A stretch of 46,747 bases of DNA, taken from Nitrococcus mobilis. GTDB taxonomy: Bacteria > Pseudomonadota > Gammaproteobacteria > Nitrococcales > Nitrococcaceae. The stretch is taken from NCBI GenBank assembly GCA_024102725.1, contig JAGFJL010000018.1:1-46747 (forward strand), read 5' to 3'. This document shows positions 18,396 through 27,240 of the stretch, piece after piece; position 1 is the first letter of the stretch; each line of letters begins with the position of its first letter. Position numbers and translations under genes: made by a program. The notes under the pieces were generated by a model that worked only from the letters and a program-made list of their open reading frames with translations, was not told the DNA's origin and did no database searches.

Positions 18396-18417
18396 CCGTT
18401 GCAAACGGGGAGCCCTC

Positions 18418-20121
18418 ATGGCACGTATTCCCGAGCGTTTTCTCGCGCAGAAAATCGCAATCCACATCGGTGCCGCCGAGCTCCAGCCGTTGCTCGACCG
18501 CCAGAATTACGGGAATCTGCGGACTGCGACACGATCGCTGCCGCAAGGCGGCATCGGCGTCGTTGGCGGCGCTTTGCTGCCAGAGACGGGCAGCTTTCTC
18601 GTTTTTACGGGCGTGCCGATAAGAGCCCCGAATACTCTGGAGCCACGGAACAGTCACGAGACGATTCAGGCGCTGGCCTCGCTGGACGGCGCCTTCATCG
18701 CCATTCACTGGGACGACACCGCGAATACTTTGACGCTGGTGACGGATCGTCTTGGGCTGCAACCGGCCTACTATCGCCGCGACGAGATTGGGTTTACTGT
18801 CGTTTCGGATACCCGGGCGTTGCCGGCGCAGCCGAACCTTGCGGCTTGGGGCGGTTTCTTTGCGCTCGGACATACCATCGCGGATCGCACGCTGGCCAAG
18901 GGATTGCAGCGGTTGCCGCCTGCCAGCATCATTCGCTACCGTCCAGCCGACGATCGCCTGACCATCGACCGATACTGGGACTGGCCATCGCCGTCGAATA
19001 GCTGGCGCACGTTCGATTTCGTCGAAGCGCTGGTGGACGACGTCGAACACTATGGGCGCTACGCGCCGGCGGGTAGTACCTTGCTATTGAGCGGTGGTCT
19101 GGATTCGCGACTCCTGCTGGGCGCGTTGGCGCTGGCCCGGCAGGACGTTCAGGCGCTGGTGGTGGCCCATCCGGGGGAATTGCGCAGTGCGGACAGTCGC
19201 TATGCCATGCGCGCCGCCAAGGTCATGGGCGTGCGCTATCGGCAGATGAAGGCGGCCGAGCCGTTCTTCTCGTGCCGCCCGTATCTTCGCTATCTGGAGG
19301 CGATGGACGCGGCCTTTCCCACTTTGGATCTGTTCATCCCGCGTGTCGCCAGTGTTTTACCGGACGAGCCCGTCTGGGATGGGTTCATGCCGGATTATCT
19401 CTTCTCGGCCCACCAGCAGCCTCGAGGCGCATTTGCGGGGTATTGGCAACAGGAGGTCCGCAAGCCAGGCAGTCTGCAATGGCAAGCCGTGCGAGCGCTG
19501 TTTCATGAAGACGTCGCCGAGGCCATGTGGCAGGGATTCCAGGATGATTATTCGGCGGAGGCGAACCGCTGGCCTCAGGATGAGTTCGGACTGGCGCGCT
19601 TCCGGCTGAATAACCGCGGGCGAAACCGCCCCGCGATGAATCCCCTCAAGGTATATGCGAATCACGCCCTTCCGTTCATCCCAGGGGCCTCCGCGGAAGT
19701 GCTTTCCCATGCCGCCGGCCTGCCTGCCGAGGAGCGCCGGGGCGCTCGGTTCCACATGCGTTTGCTGCGTCGTATCGGGCGGCGGGCTCTAGCGGCGCCG
19801 CTCATTTCAGGCGGCAGCCCGATCCGCCGATCCAGGATCGATTTTGCGTATTGGAGCGCGCGGTTGCAGGAAGAGGCCGCCGCGAGGCTGCCGAGCCGGT
19901 TACGGCGCCGACCGCATCGGGCATCGCTCAGCGCATTCATCGGCGATTGGCTCATCGAGCCCCATGACGAACACTGGATTCGTCCAGCGGCTCTGCAGGA
20001 GCCACCGACGGCCTCCCCTTCGCAGACGATGATATGGAAGCTATTCTTCTACTGGAAAGTGTGGGAATGGACGCACAACGGGACACTATACGAGCGTTTG
20101 GCACCGAGAGCGATGGATTGA
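18418..20121 (+). CDS. Asparagine synthase-like protein lacking the glutaminase nucleophile (2)
   Basis: This 567-residue protein starts at ATG 18418 (MARIPERF), again without Cys2. The N-terminal domain shows LDGAFIAIHWDD and LVTDRLGLQPAYYRRDEIG, remnants of the Ntn fold, and the synthetase loop LLSGGLDSRLLLGAL is near residues 222-236. Further C-terminal is an FAYWSARLQEEAAARL segment. It is diverged from the preceding gene but shares the SGGLDSR variant, in which the second Ser of SGGxDSS is Arg, so both may act on a similar non-standard substrate. The tandem arrangement suggests a functional pair. A repeat-bearing spacer follows. Confidence 0.82.
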   Translation: MARIPERFLAQKIAIHIGAAELQPLLDRQNYGNLRTATRSLPQGGIGVVGGALLPETGSFLVFTGVPIRAPNTLEPRNSHETIQALASLDGAFIAIHWDDTANTLTLVTDRLGLQPAYYRRDEIGFTVVSDTRALPAQPNLAAWGGFFALGHTIADRTLAKGLQRLPPASIIRYRPADDRLTIDRYWDWPSPSNSWRTFDFVEALVDDVEHYGRYAPAGSTLLLSGGLDSRLLLGALALARQDVQALVVAHPGELRSADSRYAMRAAKVMGVRYRQMKAAEPFFSCRPYLRYLEAMDAAFPTLDLFIPRVASVLPDEPVWDGFMPDYLFSAHQQPRGAFAGYWQQEVRKPGSLQWQAVRALFHEDVAEAMWQGFQDDYSAEANRWPQDEFGLARFRLNNRGRNRPAMNPLKVYANHALPFIPGASAEVLSHAAGLPAEERRGARFHMRLLRRIGRRALAAPLISGGSPIRRSRIDFAYWSARLQEEAAARLPSRLRRRPHRASLSAFIGDWLIEPHDEHWIRPAALQEPPTASPSQTMIWKLFFYWKVWEWTHNGTLYERLAPRAMD

Positions 20122-20204
20122 GAAGATCCCAAGAGCGGCTTCCATATAAACGTAAACCGTCAAGGCAGAATGATAAATGGGGACCTTGAATAACTTCCGA
20201 ATTC

Positions 20205-20280
20205 CGTCATTCCGGCGTAGGCTGGAATCCATTCTCCTTTTTGTAACACCAAGAAGAATCCCCGCCTATGCTGAGATGAC
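20205..20280. repeat. Two palindromic repeat units upstream of the first beta-propeller gene
   Basis: The first unit contains ATTCCGGC (20209-20216), loop gtag, then GCTGGAAT (20221-20228), one wobble from perfect. The second unit, near 20257-20280, is a degenerate forward copy. They belong to the same family as the repeats at 4393-4498. If translated they give SFRRRLESI and RIPAYAEMT peptides, the hallmark of this repeat class, and this lets one place the true gene start downstream of them. Confidence 0.75.
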
Positions 20281-20311
20281 GATGCGAAGTGCGGTTTTTC
20301 TAGGTTCCCAA

Positions 20312-21517
20312 ATGCTAAAGTATGGTTTGCGTGCAGTGCGCCGCTTACTTGCTGCTGCAGCCTTTCCCTGCCCCGCCACCAGGGGGAGGGCGTGCGTACT
20401 CACGCTGGCGCTGCTGGTCGGTCCGGCCGCGACCGCAAGCCAACCTTTCGCCGTGCATATCACCGATGACCCGTCCAACAACGGCATGGGTTGGAGCCAC
20501 GTGTTCGCCATCCGCTCACCCGCCACCGACGCCTGGCTGTTCATGCCGCTGATGGGTCATAACCACGATCCCAGCTCGGACAACTCCGTCCGGGTCTACA
20601 ATCCGGGCACGGACCGATGGGTTTATTGGCAAAAGGATCTGCATAAGCAGTTGACCTCGGCGGAATGGTTCGCTGGCCGGTCGACATCGCCGCCCTCGGC
20701 TTCCGGGCGCAATAACTACATCGGCTTTTATCTCCCCTGGGAAGGCCGGGACGGACAGCTTTGGATCGCCGCACCGGGGGATACTTTAGCCGGTAACCAC
20801 GGCATCTACGACATTGCAAAGAAACGATGGATTCATCTGGTGCCCAACGCGCGTAAGCCCGAGTTCGCGCCGATCACCTACACCAACGAGGCGGCTTACA
20901 AGTTCGTGAACGGATGGAATTATGCGGACATTGTCTGCGCGGAGCGCCGGACGCTTGTGCGCTACGGCGGTAAGAATGAGGGAATCCTCGTCGTTGTACG
21001 GCCGGATGAAAAACGCCCCGGCCACTATTTGGCAACGGGCTACCGCCAGCAGCGGCCAGGGCGTAGGAATAATATACGGGACTCCGGTATCTGTGTTGAT
21101 GGTGATGTTTACATATTCGGCGGCGCAAAGAACTGGAAGGGCAAGCCGTTGCGCGAAGTCTGGAAATTGGATGTGAAAACGCTCGAATGGAGCTCGCTAC
21201 CGCCCACACCGGAGCCGATCCCCGCCATGGCGGCGGTCACCTACGATCCCCGCCGGGACAGCGCCGTTATCGTGTTCGGTGACAATACCAAGCGGGTCGG
21301 TCTGTACAACCTCAAATCCGGTGCATACGACGATTTGACCGACGCGCTGAACCTGCCGATTGCCTACAATATAATGGGTGTCTACGTCCCGGGCACCGGC
21401 CATCTGTACCGAGGAGGAACGTGGGACAAGGCGGGATGGGAAAGCGCGAAGCAGATCTGGTGCATTTCGGTGAACGCGGGTGACACCTGCGGCAGGGCTA
21501 AACATGGCGATCGTTAA
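20312..21517 (+). CDS. Secreted beta-propeller (kelch/galactose-oxidase-like) protein 1
   Basis: From ATG 20312 this protein has 401 residues. The frame stays open to 20177, but those upstream codons are the palindromic repeat, so they are unlikely to be translated; ATG 20282 is an alternative. A hydrophobic stretch CVLTLALLVGPAATA (about residues 28-44) ends in a likely signal cleavage site. The mature part has kelch-like blades: NSVRVYNPGTDRWVYW, DGDVYIFGGAKNWKGK with WKLDVKTLEWSSLP, and SAVIVFGDNTKRVGLYNL. Kelch propellers bind sugars or proteins or serve as oxidases; copper ligands cannot be assigned here. Its stop overlaps the start of the ATP-grasp gene. Confidence 0.72.
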   Translation: MLKYGLRAVRRLLAAAAFPCPATRGRACVLTLALLVGPAATASQPFAVHITDDPSNNGMGWSHVFAIRSPATDAWLFMPLMGHNHDPSSDNSVRVYNPGTDRWVYWQKDLHKQLTSAEWFAGRSTSPPSASGRNNYIGFYLPWEGRDGQLWIAAPGDTLAGNHGIYDIAKKRWIHLVPNARKPEFAPITYTNEAAYKFVNGWNYADIVCAERRTLVRYGGKNEGILVVVRPDEKRPGHYLATGYRQQRPGRRNNIRDSGICVDGDVYIFGGAKNWKGKPLREVWKLDVKTLEWSSLPPTPEPIPAMAAVTYDPRRDSAVIVFGDNTKRVGLYNLKSGAYDDLTDALNLPIAYNIMGVYVPGTGHLYRGGTWDKAGWESAKQIWCISVNAGDTCGRAKHGDR

Positions 21518-22769
21518 GGCAAAACGCTTTGCGATCCCGCGGCAACCCATGGAGCGTCTAAGTGTTGACGCCGCCGCCCGGCGGAACTCTAGCGCGCTGC
21601 ATCATCTGCATAGGCAACTGGTCAGACGACGCAATTATCGGTCCTTTAGCAGAGCTTCGGGGGCGGTTATCGCTCAGGGAATCCGTCCTCTGACCAGCTT
21701 CGTGCGTGTCTGGCGATCGACTCGAACTTACGGGCCGGAGGTCGCCCGCCTTGCGGGGGTGCCGCTGTGGCGGCAACTTCTGCAGCAGTGGCTGATCGCA
21801 ATGCGCTTCGGTTTCAGCTCCGATGCCTATTATCGCTACAGGCTGTATCGACTCGATAACCTTGCCGATGCCGAGTTATTCTTTCCACTCAACGTCAATA
21901 TGATGCTTCGAACCCATCTCTACCAACGGCTGAACGTGGACACATCCCGTCTCATCGACAAGCGGATTTTCCATCGAGTTTGCACCGCGCACCAACTGCC
22001 TGTCGCTGTGATCGTCGCGGAGTTCACGGCCGGCGCTGCGCGAGCGTGGCCTGACGGCGGTGAGGTGACCTTGCCTCGAGGTGATCTTTTCAGCAAACCG
22101 GCCGACTCTCTCTGCGGCGAGGGAGTGGCGCGGTGGATTTGGCAGGAAGATGGGTATTATCGAAGTGAGGGTGGGGAGGCGCTGACCGCGGATGAGCTAT
22201 GCGATCATCTCAAGGCACTCTCCCATTCCGGAGGCTCATATCTGCTTCAACGACGGTTGGCGAATCACCCGTCCATCGCTTCGCTCGGCCCGGGCGCGCT
22301 GTGTACGGCGCGGATCGTCACCTGTCGGAAGGTTCATGGACAATCCGAACATATGCTGTCGGTTTTCCGAATGCCCCCCGAGTCAGACGCCGCCCCAGCC
22401 GATAATTTCGCGCTGGGCGGTTTCGCGAGCCCCATAGACGAGGCGACCGGCGTACTACGCGATGCTGTGCGCAAGGATCTGCATTACGCCGCCGTTGATT
22501 ACCATGAATCCCCCCATTCGGGGCGCCCATTCGCCGGTTACCGGTTGCCGTACTGGAAGGCGGCGCTCGAGCTGTGTTTGCGGGCGCATGATGTGTTTTC
22601 GGAATTCCCTTCGGTCGGTTGGGATGTCGCCATCACTCCGGACGGTCCCGTTCTCCTCGAAGGGAATCACGATTGGGATGTCGTGCTGGCGCAGCAGCCC
22701 GGTGCCCGCCCTTTGGGGCGGACAATGTTCGTCGCCAGCTATCACTCGTTTCATGCGCTAGGCGCTTGA
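21504..22769 (+). CDS. Sugar-transfer-associated ATP-grasp enzyme
   Basis: The product is 421 residues from ATG 21504, which overlaps the upstream stop and has a GGCAGGG before it. The sequence resembles PF14397-type proteins ('sugar-transfer associated ATP-grasp') found in EPS loci: NVNMMLRTHLYQRLNVD, FHRVCTAHQLPV, then GDLFSKPADSLCGEGVARW (ATP-grasp lysine Lys plus the G-x-G-x loop), YLLQRRLANHPSIASLGPGA, and GWDVAITPDGPVLLEGNHDW with the metal-binding Glu/Asn pair. ATP-grasp enzymes make acyl-phosphate intermediates and usually join a carboxylate to an amine. It could attach an amino acid to a uronic acid of the EPS (inference). Confidence 0.8.
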   Translation: MAIVKAKRFAIPRQPMERLSVDAAARRNSSALHHLHRQLVRRRNYRSFSRASGAVIAQGIRPLTSFVRVWRSTRTYGPEVARLAGVPLWRQLLQQWLIAMRFGFSSDAYYRYRLYRLDNLADAELFFPLNVNMMLRTHLYQRLNVDTSRLIDKRIFHRVCTAHQLPVAVIVAEFTAGAARAWPDGGEVTLPRGDLFSKPADSLCGEGVARWIWQEDGYYRSEGGEALTADELCDHLKALSHSGGSYLLQRRLANHPSIASLGPGALCTARIVTCRKVHGQSEHMLSVFRMPPESDAAPADNFALGGFASPIDEATGVLRDAVRKDLHYAAVDYHESPHSGRPFAGYRLPYWKAALELCLRAHDVFSEFPSVGWDVAITPDGPVLLEGNHDWDVVLAQQPGARPLGRTMFVASYHSFHALGA

Positions 22770-22812
22770 TTCCTATTCGTCAATCCGCTTCTCGGCAAGT
22801 AGTTCCGTGGTG

Positions 22813-22828
22813 TAGCTCGTTCGAGCTA
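22813..22828. terminator. Perfect palindrome at a convergent gene junction
   Basis: TAGCTCG-TT-CGAGCTA is a perfect 16-base inverted repeat between the ATP-grasp gene (+) and the second beta-propeller gene (-), whose ends are 87 bases apart. As RNA it gives a six-pair stem with a GTTC loop. The flanks lack a T-run on either strand, so a bidirectional terminator is plausible but weak; a protein-binding operator is an alternative. Confidence 0.3.
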
Positions 22829-22856
22829 GTTAAATAGCGCCAGCATGTGATCATCG

Positions 22857-23927
22857 TCACCGAATGATCCAGTAACTGCGATTAGGATCGTTCCACGCGC
22901 CGTCGGTCCCGCCGATGATGACGAGGGCATCGTGCGCCGGGTCCGACACCAGGTGGTTTCCGTGCACCGGTCTGCCCTGGTTCGGCAGTGCGACCCGCTC
23001 GAATCCGCCATCGATTTTGTAAAGCCAGAGGACATCTTTGTCATAGACCCGGTAAAGGGCGAGCCGTTTGCGTGCCGGCCACCAGGCCAGCGCGACCGTT
23101 TCGTAGCTGCGTGCATTGCGCCTTGCCGGAAACGGGAGCGGTGCGGCCGTGTGCAATGTGTCATGATCGAGACCCATGTAGACGAGCTCTCCGTTCTTGC
23201 CGGCTTTCTCATCAACCATGTACCAGCGGCGCCCCACGAGGTTCTGGGTGCCTTGCGCGCTCCACAGATAGCGTCCTGTCAGCCCCGGCAGCAGGCGCCA
23301 TTCCCCCTGCTTGAATTGTACGATCTGTCCGTGAGCCTTGATCGCCAGAAAGCGCTCGTTCACACGATCCCATACCCCGTACTTGATCTGGCCGAAAGGA
23401 CCGCCCAGCGTGCGCTCCGGATTGGGCGGCGTCTGCGCCGGGATATGGTATTCGCCGGACCAGTCCATGACGTAGGCATGCTCGGTCTTTCCGGCCGCAG
23501 ACCCACAGGCTGAAGAATTGTTCAGATTATAGTTGCCGCCGGCGATCAGGAAGCGGCTTCCGCCTAGATGGGCAAAGCCTGCCTGACATCGTCCCCGCGT
23601 CCATACGACACCGGCATTCGGCGGACAGTAGCCCGACTCCAGCCGCCAGTCGTTAGCGGTAAAATCGACGGACCAGATTTCGCGCCGATACGAGGCCCCG
23701 ACTGGCTTACCGACGTAATCGCCTCCATACACGAAAATGCGTCCGTCCGGGCCCGGCTCGAAAGAGACATGTTTCATCTGTCCCGCGAGTCCTTTGCCTG
23801 ACTTAGGCAACGGCATGCGCTCCACGGTGATCTCGGGCGTCTGAGCTCGTAGTTCCATAGGCTCTATCGCCAGAATGGCCAGCAGGGCCAATGCGCTCAG
23901 CAGGTAGTTCAATCTTACACGGACCAC
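22857..23927 (-). CDS. Secreted beta-propeller (kelch-like) protein 2
   Basis: This 356-residue protein starts at GTG 23927, preceded by GGAGGG four bases upstream; an ATG at 23996 adds 23 residues with no family-like features. A signal peptide is likely: basic VRVRLN, hydrophobic YLLSALALLAILAIEP and a cleavage near MELRAQ. Propeller blades are visible as GRIFVYGGDYVGKPV with REIWSVDFTANDW, GSRFLIAGGNYNL, KYGVWDRVNERFLAIKAHG and LYRVYDKDVLWLYKIDGG. It has the same kind of repeat as the protein at 20312, and together they flank the ATP-grasp gene on opposite strands. Function unknown; glycan binding is possible. Confidence 0.72.
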   Translation of the reverse strand: MVRVRLNYLLSALALLAILAIEPMELRAQTPEITVERMPLPKSGKGLAGQMKHVSFEPGPDGRIFVYGGDYVGKPVGASYRREIWSVDFTANDWRLESGYCPPNAGVVWTRGRCQAGFAHLGGSRFLIAGGNYNLNNSSACGSAAGKTEHAYVMDWSGEYHIPAQTPPNPERTLGGPFGQIKYGVWDRVNERFLAIKAHGQIVQFKQGEWRLLPGLTGRYLWSAQGTQNLVGRRWYMVDEKAGKNGELVYMGLDHDTLHTAAPLPFPARRNARSYETVALAWWPARKRLALYRVYDKDVLWLYKIDGGFERVALPNQGRPVHGNHLVSDPAHDALVIIGGTDGAWNDPNRSYWIIR

Positions 23928-24395
23928 AGTACCCTCCGCGGCGCCAGATAGCACCGGCTCGAGAAAATCATCACCCAGCTTTTGCCAATCCTGCAATAAA
24001 TCTGAGCAGGAAAAGGTATTAGCGCTTGCTCAGACGGTTGCTGCAGTCTCGGCCTTGTCGATCAAAATAGCTCTGCCCGGGCCTCGTTAAGGCGCCGGAT
24101 ATGGGTTTCATTGTCGCTCATAGCATAGGCGAGTGCACCGAGCTTTTTGAGGCCGAGATGCTGGGTCCACCTCACACTGCTCGGATTGTGGGTGGCAGCA
24201 CTTCGAGGTTCTCGGAAAGGGTGATCATCGCCTCATAAGGTAGCTTTTATGCTGTTGCTCCTCGGTCTCGAGGTGTTTGCGTACTGGAGTCGCTTTTGCC
24301 CTGGACAAACATGTCGTGCTGTTGGCGTTCCGAGCGCGAGATGTAATGAACTTGCTGACGGTGCTGATCAGATACGGCATATCGACGCGCTTGCG
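23928..24395. other. Intergenic region without an intact gene
   Basis: This 468-base stretch holds an 8-base inverted repeat, TCTGAGCA (24001-24008) and TGCTCAGA (24027-24034), 18 bases apart, upstream of the propeller gene, which could be an operator or terminator. A degenerate reading frame on the minus strand is listed separately. I see nothing else. Confidence 0.6.
24062..24246 (-). pseudogene. Possible gene remnant (unrecognised)
   Basis: On the minus strand a frame ends at TGA 24062-24064 with protein-like sequence WTQHLGLKKLGALAYAM followed by SDNETHIRRLNEARAELF. Immediately upstream, in a different frame, is KLPYEAMITLSENLEVLPP. Joining them requires one frameshift, so this may be the decayed 3' end of a gene. 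I do not recognise the family. It lies 134 bases from the propeller start and 149 from the FkbH-like end. It could be chance coding potential. Confidence 0.2.
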
Positions 24396-26285
24396 CTACG
24401 CGCGATTGTTTGCCTTCTGAGGTGGAATCCGCCTGTGAGTTGAATTGCTCGGGGCGGACTGCATAATACGGATAAAATCTGCCTCAAAGGTCGTCGGGTT
24501 GACAGTCCGTTCAAGCTGGCCTTCTGCGGCCGTGGCGAATCCAAGTTTGTCCAGCACGGCTTTGGCAAGGCCGTTTCGATCGGTCTTTTTGAAATTGATC
24601 AGAAATTTTTCGGGTGTACGTTCCGCGGCCGACATCAAATGGTGAAAAAGTGCCTGTTCGATGAATTTGCCTTGTACGCGACAGGAGATCATCAGATCTT
24701 GTACGATTAACTGATTGCCGTTGAGATGCCAAATGCAAACTCCGATGATTCCGTAGTCTCCGAACTTGTCACGGCAGGCTACACCCGTTTTGCGAATGGC
24801 CTTATCGGCAAGGATTGCCCGAAAATCATCTCGGGTATATTTTTTTCCAGAGAAATTAAGCTGATTGGTTCGTTGCACCAGTTCGACAATGCGATTTGTG
24901 CTGTCATCGACGATGTCGAATATGTCGAGCTCGATCTGGCAACTGCGTAGGAAGCCAATATAGTCCTCACCGAAGGAAACGGCGACTGCCTCGCGTTTCT
25001 GAGCTTGCTGATACATCAAGCGCCGATTGCTGGCCTCAAGTGTGCTGCTGCCTTGCAATCGTTGATGCTCTGTAAGGCGCGTTAGCTCGGTTTCAGCCAG
25101 AACTTCGACAGTTGGGTGGGTCCGCGCGACTTCTTCGCGTTCGAAGGGATTGTCATCAACAAAGATAAAGGTATCTAAGCCGATATCGAGGTTTCGGGCG
25201 ATTTCTCCGATCGCCGCGGACTTTTGTCCCCAACCGATTTGCGGATAGAGAAGATAATCCGCCAGAGCGAACTCGCGTAGCTTTGTAATGGCTACATCGT
25301 AACTATTTTTACTGCATACCGAGATCAGGATGCCGCGCCGGTCGAGTTCTCGAAAAAGATCCGCGACACCGTCGCGCAGACGCACGTCTCCCTCCAGAAG
25401 TACTCCGTCCCAAAGTGTATTGTCGAGGTCGAAAACCACGCATTTGGCTGCGACTCGCTCAGCGTGTTCGCCTATTGCCTGTTTTGTTGCCGTGGTCTTC
25501 GCTAGATTTGCGTACTGTACGAGGTCGAGACAAAGGAAGACCAGGTGCGTGCCTTCGACCGCCTCCGGTGTGAGGCTGATGCCGAAAGGCAATCCCGAGC
25601 CGACGATTTCGGCGAAGTCGGTGAACGGGATTTCGCTCAGGTTGTATCCGGGCGCAAACGACAGCTTTCGTAAGAAGGGCGCGGGAAGTTGATCGGCCCG
25701 TACATCCGCGCGGATGCATGTCCGAACAATGCTCATGGACAGAAGCAATGTTGCGGTCTTTGCAGTCGGGTTATAGACCTCGACAATGAACGCATCTGGA
25801 GTTTGTCGCTGATCGGATGCATTGTGAAGCCATCTATTCAGCCGTTCCAGCAGGCCGAAGGTGAGGTAGCTCCATCGTATGTCGCCCGTAACACTATTGA
25901 CGGCACGGCCTACGGTATTGACGAGCGGTGACAAGCGCAAGAGCGTTTTTTCCAGGCGACCCACCGTCGCGGCATCGAAGAGCTTGGCATTGGCGCGAGC
26001 CTCTAGTTTGCCCCAGCGCCGGAACACCACTTCGGCGCCTGCGCCGGTAGCGCAGGGATAGGCCGTGTTACAGAAGATACCGTAAGCGAACCGTCGACAC
26101 CGCTTATCAGGCCGAGCATCATAAAGGTCGCAAGTTGCAAAACAAGCGGGTGCTGCGCATTCAACGCAATGTTCACCCCATTGCAGAAGTGCGCGTCGTC
26201 GAAAATTGCGAAAGGGTGTATAAGCCGTTTGCGGCTCTGTGCGAGGCCCTGATCTCTCCGGTTGATATTTGTCGAACTCGAACAT
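24396..26285 (-). CDS. FkbH-like HAD-IIIC family protein with N-terminal cysteine-rich domain
   Basis: This 629-residue protein starts at ATG 26285, two bases after the upstream stop. The HAD domain is clear: FDLDNTLWDG (Asp286, Asp288), VCSKNSYD, and FIFVDDNPFEREEV. The C-terminal part (RTNQLNFSGKKYT, then GDYGIIGVCIW, DLMISCRVQGKFIEQAL) is the GNAT-like domain of FkbH proteins. FkbH proteins load glyceryl units from 1,3-bisphosphoglycerate onto acyl carrier proteins; no carrier protein is visible here. The N-terminus carries Cys40, 43, 48, 52 and 63 (C-x2-C-x4-C-x3-C) plus Cys72 and Cys78, which could bind zinc or an iron-sulfur cluster. Base composition is poorer in GC than the core operon. 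Confidence 0.85.
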   Translation of the reverse strand: MFEFDKYQPERSGPRTEPQTAYTPFRNFRRRALLQWGEHCVECAAPACFATCDLYDARPDKRCRRFAYGIFCNTAYPCATGAGAEVVFRRWGKLEARANAKLFDAATVGRLEKTLLRLSPLVNTVGRAVNSVTGDIRWSYLTFGLLERLNRWLHNASDQRQTPDAFIVEVYNPTAKTATLLLSMSIVRTCIRADVRADQLPAPFLRKLSFAPGYNLSEIPFTDFAEIVGSGLPFGISLTPEAVEGTHLVFLCLDLVQYANLAKTTATKQAIGEHAERVAAKCVVFDLDNTLWDGVLLEGDVRLRDGVADLFRELDRRGILISVCSKNSYDVAITKLREFALADYLLYPQIGWGQKSAAIGEIARNLDIGLDTFIFVDDNPFEREEVARTHPTVEVLAETELTRLTEHQRLQGSSTLEASNRRLMYQQAQKREAVAVSFGEDYIGFLRSCQIELDIFDIVDDSTNRIVELVQRTNQLNFSGKKYTRDDFRAILADKAIRKTGVACRDKFGDYGIIGVCIWHLNGNQLIVQDLMISCRVQGKFIEQALFHHLMSAAERTPEKFLINFKKTDRNGLAKAVLDKLGFATAAEGQLERTVNPTTFEADFIRIMQSAPSNSTHRRIPPQKANNRA

Positions 26286-26287
26286 GA

Positions 26288-27010
26288 TCAGCCCACCATC
26301 TCTGCGTTGATTTCGCTCCCCAATCCAGCGATAAAAGACATGCCGAGAGGGCTGTATGGCATGTAAGGGAAAAGCCGCACGTGTGAGTTACGGGCCTGGA
26401 ATTCGGCCAGTGCCCGCTGTTCGCCGTAACCTGGCAATCCACGGTAATTATAGAAGTCGTCGAAGCAGAGGATGGTTCCGCTTTGTAGGAAATCAAGGAT
26501 GAAATCGAGTACGGGTACTGTGGATTCGTATAGATCGCAGTCGATATATATAATACTGGCCTTCACGTTCTGTGTCTGAAGGCGGGCTGCTAACTCTTCG
26601 TTTAGCGAACGATCATAAAATCCGGAAATGAGCTCATACTCGTTCGGACTGAATCCGTTGCGGTGCAGGATTCTACGAAATTCCTCGGAACTGCAGGCGA
26701 ATTGACCGGCCCTCCATATTTCAAAGCGGTCGTTTACAACGCTCGGAAGACCTTCGAAGCTGTCGAACGCAAAGAACTTTACCGGTCCATAGCGGTAGCG
26801 GCGAGCCATTTTACGCGCATAACAGAATGTTTTGCCACGCCAAACGCCGAACTCAAAATAATCGCCACTAATGCCATTGATTTTAGCGAATTCGAATGCT
26901 TGGGCGAGCATACCGAATTCCGTCATGCGGTTCTCGCTGCGGCGGTCAATGACCTCAAGGATCCGCAGAATAGGATCCGAGTTGAGGAGTCTCTTAAGCA
27001 TACGAACCAC
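26288..27010 (-). CDS. TylF/MycF-like O-methyltransferase
   Basis: This 240-residue protein starts at GTG 27010 or ATG 27001, each with a usable AGG/GAGGG upstream. Motif I is GDYFEFGVWRGKTF, followed by FAFDSFEGLP and an IDCDLYESTVPVLDF segment, then ILCFDDFYNYRG with the metal-binding aspartates of macrocin-type methyltransferases. TylF relatives O-methylate sugars such as those on tylosin, so a methyl group on an EPS sugar is the natural guess. It sits directly before the FkbH-like gene in one operon. The stretch 27011-27240 is AT-rich and has no gene. Confidence 0.85.
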   Translation of the reverse strand: MVRMLKRLLNSDPILRILEVIDRRSENRMTEFGMLAQAFEFAKINGISGDYFEFGVWRGKTFCYARKMARRYRYGPVKFFAFDSFEGLPSVVNDRFEIWRAGQFACSSEEFRRILHRNGFSPNEYELISGFYDRSLNEELAARLQTQNVKASIIYIDCDLYESTVPVLDFILDFLQSGTILCFDDFYNYRGLPGYGEQRALAEFQARNSHVRLFPYMPYSPLGMSFIAGLGSEINAEMVG

Positions 27011-27240
27011 CTGATGTCCCTCAAGGCCATCGCCTTACACATAAGTCGAAAAAATATAATAAAAATAACTACATGAGAAAAAACCCATCTGTCTGATTTT
27101 ACGGAGATTTTCAGACTTGTGTGTAAAGGCATGCCCTCAAGGCGAAGGCTGTATGCCCCAATAATTATCCAGAGTCTCACAAATCGTCTTGTTTTGCATT
27201 GTGACTTCCAAGCAAAGCTAGACGTGAGCACCGGTCCTTG

